64,000 bases of DNA from Deltaproteobacteria bacterium (GTDB lineage: Bacteria; Desulfobacterota; Deferrisomatia; Deferrisomatales; JACRMM01): positions 287,714 through 351,713 of the forward strand of contig JACRMM010000014.1 of assembly GCA_016214985.1 (NCBI GenBank), in the 5' to 3' direction. Shown in pieces: positions 58,099 through 64,000 of this stretch (the first letter of the stretch is position 1; every line of letters begins with the position of its first letter). The position numbers and the translations under genes are program-made. The notes under the pieces were generated by a model. It was given only the letters and a program-made list of their open reading frames with translations. It had not been told where the DNA came from and did not search any database.

Positions 58099-58155
58099 CG
58101 CTCCAGCCGGCGAGAAGCTGAGCCAAGCGGGGACCCCGACGTCAAGACGGCCCGT

Positions 58156-58182
58156 TTGACCCGGCCCGCATCGCGGTACACT
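58156..58182 (+). promoter_or_regulatory. Possible promoter 2 of cydAB
   Basis: TTGACC (58156-58161) and TACACT (58177-58182), with a short 15-nt spacer that would make it weak or activator-dependent. The remainder of the 57925-58311 gap shows no gene. Confidence 0.35.
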
Positions 58183-58311
58183 CGGGCCCGGGAGATCTCT
58201 ACCGAAGACGTGGACGATGCGATCCCGCAGCCTTGGCACGTCGTTTCGGGCCTGCCTCCTCGAACCCTCTTCATGCGCCGCTCCTTTGCTCGAGAAGGAG
58301 GAGGGATTCCC

Positions 58312-59643
58312 ATGGATATCGTGTTCCTCTCGAGGCTTCAGTTCGCCGTCACCATTGCATTCCACTTTCTCTTCGTGCCCGTCAGCCTGGGGCTGTCACT
58401 GCTCGTGGCTCTGGCCGAGCGGCGCCACCGCTCGACTGGACTGCCCACCGACCGAGCGCACGCCGACTTCTGGATCCGCCTCTTCACCACGACGTTCGTC
58501 GTGGGTGTGGCCACCGGCATCACGATGGAGTTCTCCTTCGGCACCAACTGGGCGGGGTACTCCCGCTTCGTCGGCGACATCTTCGGCGCGCCCCTGGCGG
58601 CCGAGGGGGTCTTCGCGTTCTTCCTCGAGTCCACCTTCCTTGGGGTGCTCCTCTTCGGGCGCGGCCGCGTCTCGGGCCGCTTCTACTACGCAGCCACCTG
58701 GCTCGTCTTCCTGGGCGCTCACCTCTCGGCGCTGTGGATCATCATCGCCAACTCCTGGCAGCAGACCCCGGCCGGCTTCGAGGTGGTGGGCGGACGCGCG
58801 GTCCTCACCGACTTCTTCGCCGCGGCGCTCAACCCCTCGACGCTGCCCCGGTACTTCCACACCGTGGCCTCCACCTGGGTCGTCGGCGGGTTTCTCGCCG
58901 CAGGGGTCGCCGCCTGGTACCTCCTCAAGGGCCGCCACGTCGCCTTCGCCCGCTCGGTGCTCCCCCAGGGGCTCGCCATTGCCCTGCTGGCCTCGCTCGC
59001 CATGCCGCTCCTGGGCCACTGGCACGCGGTCCAGGTGGCGAAGACCCAACCCAGCAAGCTCGCCGCCTTCGAGGGGCGCTACGAGACCGGGCCCGGGGCG
59101 ACCCTCATGCTCTTCGGGTGGGTGGACGAGACAGCCGGGAAGACCCACGGCGTCGGGATCCCCGGGCTCTTGAGCCTGCTGGTGGGGTTCGACCGGAACA
59201 CCGTGGTCCAGGGCCTCAACGACGTTGCCCCGGCAGACCGCCCGCCGGTGGAGATCACGTTCCAGACGTACCACCTGATGATCGCTCTGGGCGGCTTCTT
59301 CATTGGGGTCGCGCTGATCGCCGCCGGGCTGTGGAAGACCGGACGCCTGGAGCGGAGTCCGTTCGTGCTTCGGCTCCTCATCCTCGGTGCGCCCGCCGGG
59401 CTCCTCGCGATCGAGGCCGGCTGGGCGGCCGCGGAGATCGGCCGGCAGCCGTGGATCGTCTGGGGACAGCTGCGCACGGCCGATGCCGTCTCGAAGGTCG
59501 TCCCGGCCGGCCAGGTGGCCACCACGCTCCTGCTCTTCCTGGTCGTCTACTCGCTCCTTTATGTGGCGTGGGCCCGGGTGTTCTTCGGGACGATCGCCAG
59601 GGGCCCGGTGGCGGCCGGCACCTCGGCCGAGCACCGAAGCTGA
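58312..59643 (+). CDS. cydA: Cytochrome bd-type quinol oxidase subunit I
   Basis: 443-residue membrane protein with about nine helices. Heme ligands: His18 (AFHFLFVPVSLG) for b595, His in LPRYFHTVASTWVVGG for b558, and Met in FQTYHLMIALGG. The last motif has His where E. coli has the conserved Arg391. The Q-loop is short, and the sequence ends with GRQPWIVWGQLRTADAVS, like the cyanide-insensitive (CioA/qOR) kind. It oxidises quinol and reduces oxygen to water with high affinity. ATG 58312 follows GAGGAGGG. The 14-nt gap to cydB implies one operon. Confidence 0.94.
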   Translation: MDIVFLSRLQFAVTIAFHFLFVPVSLGLSLLVALAERRHRSTGLPTDRAHADFWIRLFTTTFVVGVATGITMEFSFGTNWAGYSRFVGDIFGAPLAAEGVFAFFLESTFLGVLLFGRGRVSGRFYYAATWLVFLGAHLSALWIIIANSWQQTPAGFEVVGGRAVLTDFFAAALNPSTLPRYFHTVASTWVVGGFLAAGVAAWYLLKGRHVAFARSVLPQGLAIALLASLAMPLLGHWHAVQVAKTQPSKLAAFEGRYETGPGATLMLFGWVDETAGKTHGVGIPGLLSLLVGFDRNTVVQGLNDVAPADRPPVEITFQTYHLMIALGGFFIGVALIAAGLWKTGRLERSPFVLRLLILGAPAGLLAIEAGWAAAEIGRQPWIVWGQLRTADAVSKVVPAGQVATTLLLFLVVYSLLYVAWARVFFGTIARGPVAAGTSAEHRS

Positions 59644-59657
59644 GAGGAGGAACCGCC

Positions 59658-60677
59658 ATGGAAACCCTGCAGATCGTCTGGTTCGTGCTGGTGGCCGTGT
59701 TGCTGGCCGGCTACGCGGTGCTCGATGGGTTCGACCTGGGCGTGGGCGCCCTCTACCCCTTTCTTGGCAAGACGGCCGATGAGCAACGGGTCCTGCGACA
59801 CTCCATCGGCCCGGTCTGGGATGCCAACGAGGTGTGGCTCTTGACCGGGGGAGGGGCGCTCTTCGCCGCCTTCCCGCCGGTGTACGCGACCGTGTTCTCC
59901 GGCTTCTACCTGGCGCTCATGCTCGTTCTCTTCGCCCTCATCTTCCGGGCGGTGTCCCTCGAGTTCGCCGGCCACGACCCTGCGTGGGCGCCGCTCTGGA
60001 ACGTGGCGTTCTTCGCGGGCAGCGCCCTGCCCGCCCTGCTCTTCGGGGTCGCCGCGGGGAACATCCACCGCGGGGTACCGCTCGCCGCCGGCGAGTACGC
60101 CGGGACGTTCTTCACCCTGCTGAACCCCTATGCGCTCCTCTGCGGCGCCATGAGCCTCGCGCTCTTCGTCGCCCACGGGGCAGCCTGGACGACCCTGAAG
60201 ACGGAGGGGGCGCTTCGCGAGAGGGCCGCGGCCGTTCGCTCCGCCACCGCCTGGGTCGCCCTCTCGCTCGTCCTCGCGGCTACCGCGGCCACGGCCGTAG
60301 CGGCTCCCGAGCGGTTTCGGGCCGTCCTTACGGCTCCCCTGGGCTGGGCCCTCGTGGCGCTCCTCGCGCTCGCCTTCGGCTGGGCACGCCTCAGCATGAA
60401 GGACCCGGCCCGGGACCGACACGCCTTCTACGGCTCGGCGCTGGTGCTGGCGTCGTTGGTGGGCATCGGGGCGGTGGGCCAGTTCCCGATGCTCCTTCCG
60501 GCCCTCGGCGCGCCCGAGGCGAGCCTCACCGCCTTCAACTCCTCCTCCTCAACTCTCACCCTCACGGTGATGCTGATCGTGGCCGCCGTCGGGATGCCCA
60601 TCGTCCTGGTGTACAAGACGATCGTCTACCGGGCATTTGCGGGGCGCCTGAGTCTTGGCGAGGGAGGGCCGTACTGA
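59658..60677 (+). CDS. cydB: Cytochrome bd-type quinol oxidase subunit II
   Basis: 339 residues with about eight helices. Marks: WFVLVAVLLAGYAVLDGFDL and the loop GPVWDANEVWLLTGGGALFAAF, then FRAVSLEFAGHD; the C-terminal NSSSSTLTLTVMLIVAAVG matches the family. CydB scaffolds CydA. The start has GAGGAGG. No cydX-like small gene is found after it, but the region 60678-61268 has several short frames without good starts. Confidence 0.95.
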   Translation: METLQIVWFVLVAVLLAGYAVLDGFDLGVGALYPFLGKTADEQRVLRHSIGPVWDANEVWLLTGGGALFAAFPPVYATVFSGFYLALMLVLFALIFRAVSLEFAGHDPAWAPLWNVAFFAGSALPALLFGVAAGNIHRGVPLAAGEYAGTFFTLLNPYALLCGAMSLALFVAHGAAWTTLKTEGALRERAAAVRSATAWVALSLVLAATAATAVAAPERFRAVLTAPLGWALVALLALAFGWARLSMKDPARDRHAFYGSALVLASLVGIGAVGQFPMLLPALGAPEASLTAFNSSSSTLTLTVMLIVAAVGMPIVLVYKTIVYRAFAGRLSLGEGGPY

Positions 60678-61268
60678 CGCGAACGAATCGCAATGGACCT
60701 TGCCCGGGGAGAAAGAGAGGAGCGTCTCTTCTTCTTGTTACCGCGGAGACTCTGTTTCGAAGGCACTGCGATCGCTGAAACACGCAGTGAGGGCAGCGTC
60801 AACTCGGCACGTGAAGCGCGGCGGCCGAATCGTCCGAGTAGTTAGGGATTTCCGTCCCCGGCAGACCTCCGGCGTGGCGTCCTCGGTGCGAAGCTACGCT
60901 GGACAGGCGAAATTCGGCTCTTCCCCAGAATTCGTGGGTTGTCCCTGCAGCCACGAGGGCAGACCACCCCATCCCCCTCCCGTCCTCCCCCTTGAAAGGG
61001 AAGAAGGAATCCCCATGCCCGGCTTTGGCCGACGTGGGCTCACTTCACCTCGGCGCGGACGTGAAGTTGTCCATCCGCAACGCTTGCCACGAAGAGCTTG
61101 TGGGGCAAGGATTGCTTGCCTGTCCTCGCTGCCTTGCCTCGAGTCCTCCTCGGTCTCCCCGCGAGCGCCACGCGGGCGCCGCTGGAATCTCGTGGTAGGC
61201 TCGGGCCACTGCCACAGCCTTGCCGCTCCGGGGGGGCCGACCAAACGCCGGGGGGAAGGAGGAGGGAG
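60678..61268. other. Gene-free gap
   Basis: About 590 nt after cydB with no convincing gene on either strand. It includes small inverted repeats (CACTGCG...CGCAGTG near 60762-60787). It could hold the promoter of the downstream hydrolase or a degraded gene; nothing more specific is seen. Confidence 0.5.
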
Positions 61269-62414
61269 ATGTCCTTGAGGAGAGCGCTCCGAGAAACCTT
61301 GGCCGCAGCCGCTTTGGCCTGCATGGCCCTTTCCGGGGCAGGATGGGCCGGCACCTGTACCGACGACGCCTCGTCGGCCGCGCCTTCCGTATACCGGGTC
61401 TGCATGCCTGACCCCTTTCCCGGATGGAACGGCGATCTCGTGGTCTTCGCCCACGGGTATGTGGCTCCCGGCGATCCCGTGGCCATCCCCGAGGGCCAAC
61501 TCGTCTTGCCGGACGGAACCTCGATCCCCGCCCTCGTGACGGGGCTCGGCTACGCCTTTGCCACGACGAGCTACCCGGAAAACGGCCTCGTGATCCCGGA
61601 GGCCGTGGGCGACATCGTCCACCTCGTCCACTACTTCACAACGAGCCAGGGGCAACCCCGCCGGGTGCTCCTCGTGGGTGCCTCCGAGGGCGGCCTTGCA
61701 ACCGCACTTGCAGTAGAGCAATACCCTGAGGTGTTCGCGGGCGGGCTGGCGACCTGCGGCCCCGTGGGAGACTTCCGATCCCAGCTCAACCACGTCGGCG
61801 ACTTCCGCGTGGTCTTCGACTACTTCTTCCCGCGGCTACTCCCGGGGAGCCCCGTAAGCGTCCCGGCCGAGCTGATGGCCAACTGGGAAACCAATTACGC
61901 GCCGCTCATAGCCACTGCAATCGCCACCCGGCCTCACGCGACCGAGCAACTTCTCCGCGTCACTCGGGCCCCCGTGGACCCCGCGGACCCGGCTTCGGCG
62001 GCCGAAACCGTTCTAGGGATCCTCTGGTACAACGTTTTCGCCACCAACGACGCGATCGCGCGCCTCGGCGGCCAGCCCTATGACAACTCCCGAAGACTCT
62101 ACCTCGGGTCCGACAATGACTTCCTGCTCAATCTCGTGGTGCCGCGGTTCCGGGCAAACCCGCTGGCGCTGGCGGCCATCCAAAGCGGCTTCCTGACCTC
62201 CGGCCGGCTATCGTCGCCCCTCGTTACCGTGCACACGACCGGCGACCCGATCGTCCCCTACGGTCAGGAGCCGTTGTACACGCTCAAGACAATCTTGGCC
62301 GGCTCCGCTCGAAGGCACGTTGAGCTACCCGTCTTCCGGTACGGGCACTGCAACTTCGAGGCCGATGAGGTTCTGACTGCTTTCAAGCTGCTCGCCTATC
62401 TGGCGGGGCGCTGA
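61269..62414 (+). CDS. Exported alpha/beta hydrolase
   Basis: 381 residues: signal peptide (RETLAAAALACMALSGAGWA), then an alpha/beta hydrolase fold. The nucleophile elbow is LLVGASEGGLAT (G-x-S-x-G, about residue 140), the Asp is in HTTGDPIVPYG and the His in RYGHCNF, a complete triad. The lid region (about 190-290) is large. Possible peptidase or esterase; the substrate is unknown. ATG 61269 follows GGAGGGAG. Its 3' end is close to the truncated transposase and the accessory end of the window. Confidence 0.85.
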   Translation: MSLRRALRETLAAAALACMALSGAGWAGTCTDDASSAAPSVYRVCMPDPFPGWNGDLVVFAHGYVAPGDPVAIPEGQLVLPDGTSIPALVTGLGYAFATTSYPENGLVIPEAVGDIVHLVHYFTTSQGQPRRVLLVGASEGGLATALAVEQYPEVFAGGLATCGPVGDFRSQLNHVGDFRVVFDYFFPRLLPGSPVSVPAELMANWETNYAPLIATAIATRPHATEQLLRVTRAPVDPADPASAAETVLGILWYNVFATNDAIARLGGQPYDNSRRLYLGSDNDFLLNLVVPRFRANPLALAAIQSGFLTSGRLSSPLVTVHTTGDPIVPYGQEPLYTLKTILAGSARRHVELPVFRYGHCNFEADEVLTAFKLLAYLAGR

Positions 62415-62512
62415 CAGACGGCGCCGGGAGGCTGTCCAAGAACTCCCTTCTGCTGTGGCCGACCGCGGGCGCCAAGGGCTGCGTTGGCGGGCCCGGAACA
62501 TCCTCTGCGTGG

Positions 62513-62773
62513 CTACGGCTGCGCGTCTGTGCGGTTCCGGTCCCGCCGCCTTGCCGAAAGCGGCCGGTCGCCGCGGCGCAGAAGCAGCTGGAAGTGATTC
62601 GACACCAGACTCCACGCATACAGCCGGGCCCCGGCCCTTACAACAGGCTCGCCAAGGCTCTTCACGAAACGCGCTCGATCCCCCGAGTCTCGGAAGATGT
62701 TCCGGCGGTCGATGCCACGCGTTATCACGTGGTGGACGAGGCCGGGAAGGTCGAGACGGGCTTGGCGAAGCAT
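62513..62773 (-). pseudogene. Truncated REP-associated tyrosine transposase
   Basis: The first 65 residues match the start of REP-associated/IS200-like Y1 transposases: RQARLDLPGLVHHVITRGID, RRNIFRDSGDRARFVKSLGE and YAWSLVSNHFQLLLR. The last segment should read NHxH for the HUH metal site, but here it is NHFQ, so the second His is lost. After it the frame turns into an unrelated arginine-rich tail and stops; the remaining two thirds including the catalytic Tyr is missing. It is a dead fragment, not expected to be active. Confidence 0.8.
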
Positions 62774-62819
62774 AGCCGTCACCGGAGCAGGTCTCCCCCT
62801 TCGTGACAAGCATCAAAAA

Positions 62820-63070
62820 GCACCGGCGTCCCCAAATGCCCCAAATGCCCGACGTAAGCGGTCAGAAGCGAACGAGTAACGGCTGTCTCCCGCCCGTTCG
62901 CTTCGCTCACTCGAGGCGCTGAGCGCGCTGAGAAAAGCCAAACGAGGGGTGTTTGTTTCTCTCTGCGCTCTCCGCGTCTCTGCGGGAGGTCCGGTGTCTC
63001 CGGAGTCCACGGCCACCCACTGAGTTTCCGGAAGCACCCTTCTTCCGCCCTCTCTCACCCGCAGTCTCAT
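62820..63070. repeat. Dispersed-repeat-like intergenic sequence
   Basis: The stretch holds CCCCAAATG twice in tandem (about 62831-62850), a GAACGAGTAAC-type run, and TCTGCGCTCTCCGCGTCTCTG (about 62965-62985). This is a CGCAGAGACGCGGAG-style dispersed repeat common between genes in several proteobacterial genomes. No gene is seen on either strand. Confidence 0.5.
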
Positions 63071-63099
63071 CCGGCGCCCCCAACGTTGGCTCAGATCCG

Positions 63100-63783
63100 T
63101 CACTCCTTATAGACACACATACAGAGTCCTTCGTCGAATACCGTGCCAGAATCGCAATCATGATACAAATAGAGTGGGCAGTAATCGTGAGACAATCCAG
63201 CGAGCTGAGAGAATAGCTGTCCACCAGCGACAAAATCCCTGTCGGATATTAACCCCACCACCGGGGGAGGAGTTTCATTTGTTCTGTCACTCGCTGAACG
63301 GGATACCTCAATGTCGATTGTAAAGGAGCAAGGGCCGCTGGAAGACACCTTATTTGCAGCGACCCTCCCCTTGATACTATTGTCACCGGTTATACTAAAG
63401 ATAGTCTCTGGAATTGTAATATACTGGTCGGCGGTTGTTATGGTTAGTGAATTTACCGTGCACTCCGCACCCTTGCGGTCACAGTTGATCCAATCTCCAA
63501 ACTCCGGGTCGCCCCCTGCATTTGCTCGCTCGAAAAATGCCATTCCTACGTTATTCCCTGCCTCTCTAATCCACACCGTTCTATCTTGTTCTATTGTACT
63601 TGGATAACAATCGCCACCCATTGAGCGCCGTGCCGTACCCCAATAACCGGCCAGCGAGTCCACGCTGCGACCATCGTTGTCCTCTGCGTTGTTGTCAGTC
63701 GCACACCCAGCCGCGAGGGCCAAGAGACAAATACTGTAAAAAAGAACCGAAATGCCGGCCAAAGTCCCTTTTCCCCTTTTCAT
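63100..63783 (-). CDS. Putative lipoprotein of unknown function, atypical composition
   Basis: 227 residues with a type II signal (SVLFYSICLLALAAGCATD, lipobox LAAGC at about 25-29), so it is likely to be a lipid-anchored protein. The rest has no recognised domain; C-rich parts such as INCDRKGAECTV and the terminal CPLYLYHDCDSGTVF-DEGLCMCV end resemble small secreted or EGF-like cysteine modules. AT content is clearly higher than in the rest of the window. The start ATG 63781-63783 has GGAGGATC. Probably acquired; nothing is seen from 63784 to the window end except a GC-rich flank. Confidence 0.7.
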   Translation of the reverse strand: MKRGKGTLAGISVLFYSICLLALAAGCATDNNAEDNDGRSVDSLAGYWGTARRSMGGDCYPSTIEQDRTVWIREAGNNVGMAFFERANAGGDPEFGDWINCDRKGAECTVNSLTITTADQYITIPETIFSITGDNSIKGRVAANKVSSSGPCSFTIDIEVSRSASDRTNETPPPVVGLISDRDFVAGGQLFSQLAGLSHDYCPLYLYHDCDSGTVFDEGLCMCVYKE

Positions 63784-64000
63784 TGATCCTCCTTTTCGTG
63801 AACGGCCGATTTCAGCCGCGCAGAGCATGCGGAGCGTCCGACTGCAAACCGGTTAGCCCCACTCGTGTCCAAGAACCGACGCGCCGCGAGCCAAGAGGGG
63901 CTGAATTGACGCGGCAAAACGACGGTCAGCCCATGAGGGCAACCTCGATAATGAAAAATGCCCCCCGAAGTGGGTATGGTGTGAGTCGCGACACTCCACA

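Noticed and set aside
63836..63895. Possible tRNA with CTGCAAA loop
   Set aside because: No complementary anticodon stem or acceptor and no T-arm can be formed.

Overview
The window is a GC-rich bacterial chromosome segment packed with genes and very few gaps. The gene content points to a Gram-negative of the former Deltaproteobacteria (Desulfobacterota/Myxococcota-like). It has an outer-membrane LPS assembly protein (LptD), two MglA-type GTPases with a roadblock MglB, several CxxCH cytochromes, PilZ and GGDEF signalling, large PAS/receiver histidine kinases, a Lon-like AAA protease of the non-LonA type, and an EF-G resembling the mitochondrial EF-G1/spirochaete-planctomycete-delta type. The genus cannot be named from the sequence. 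Many genes start with GTG or TTG and overlap the preceding stop by 4 nt (GTGA, ATGA), a sign of long translationally coupled operons.

Layout. 1-7.9 kb: a partial exported protein, yjbQ, eno-ndk, an exported Met/Gly/Pro-tailed protein, then rsmD / amidohydrolase / rsmB overlapping each other, then a CDF metal exporter. 8-13 kb: a ferritin-like protein, a two-PDZ HtrA protease, two small exported proteins, a DUF6125-like protein and a degenerate GGDEF protein. 13-21.7 kb: one ten-gene minus-strand run (PilZ, FAD oxidoreductase, hexaheme cytochrome c, rpoH, xseA, receiver-DHp protein, mglB, mglA, pcm, isochorismatase-type hydrolase) ending at a hairpin terminator. 21.8-28.3 kb: Lon-like protease with a possible heat-shock promoter, small diheme cytochrome, truD (convergent), a NarL-type regulator, an FMN reductase-like protein and an AI-2E family permease.

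28.3-36.3 kb, minus strand: a heme-binding hybrid histidine kinase, tRNA-Gly(GCC), a lytic transglycosylase whose stop codon lies inside the tRNA, a receiver-GGDEF protein and a receiver-PAS kinase that overlap, and a HAD phosphatase read in frame into a SEC-C zinc motif. 36.4-43 kb, minus strand: a U32 peptidase, a CobM-like methylase, a second MglA with a long tail, tlyA, dxs, a prenyl synthase and xseB, driven by a clear sigma-70 promoter. 43.1-51.6 kb, minus strand: folC-lptD-amidase-glnD-M23 peptidase, mostly envelope biogenesis plus nitrogen sensing. 51.8-60.7 kb: fusA and a RecA-like NTPase, a PmtA-like methyltransferase divergent from a CDP-alcohol phosphatidyltransferase, a PLP decarboxylase, and cydAB behind tandem promoters. 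60.7-64 kb: an accessory, degenerating end with an exported alpha/beta hydrolase, a truncated REP-associated transposase, dispersed-repeat sequence and an AT-richer lipoprotein gene.

Themes: stress and protein quality control (rpoH, HtrA, Lon-like, Pcm), polarity and second-messenger signalling (MglAB, PilZ, GGDEF), redox sensing and respiration (multiheme cytochromes, heme kinase, cydAB) and envelope assembly. I see no CRISPR array, prophage or complete insertion sequence. The best candidates for something undescribed are the receiver-DHp/MglB/MglA module embedded in the rpoH operon, the HAD/SEC-C in-frame arrangement with an internal ribosome binding site, and the duplicated tRNA-tail/terminator unit beside tRNA-Gly.
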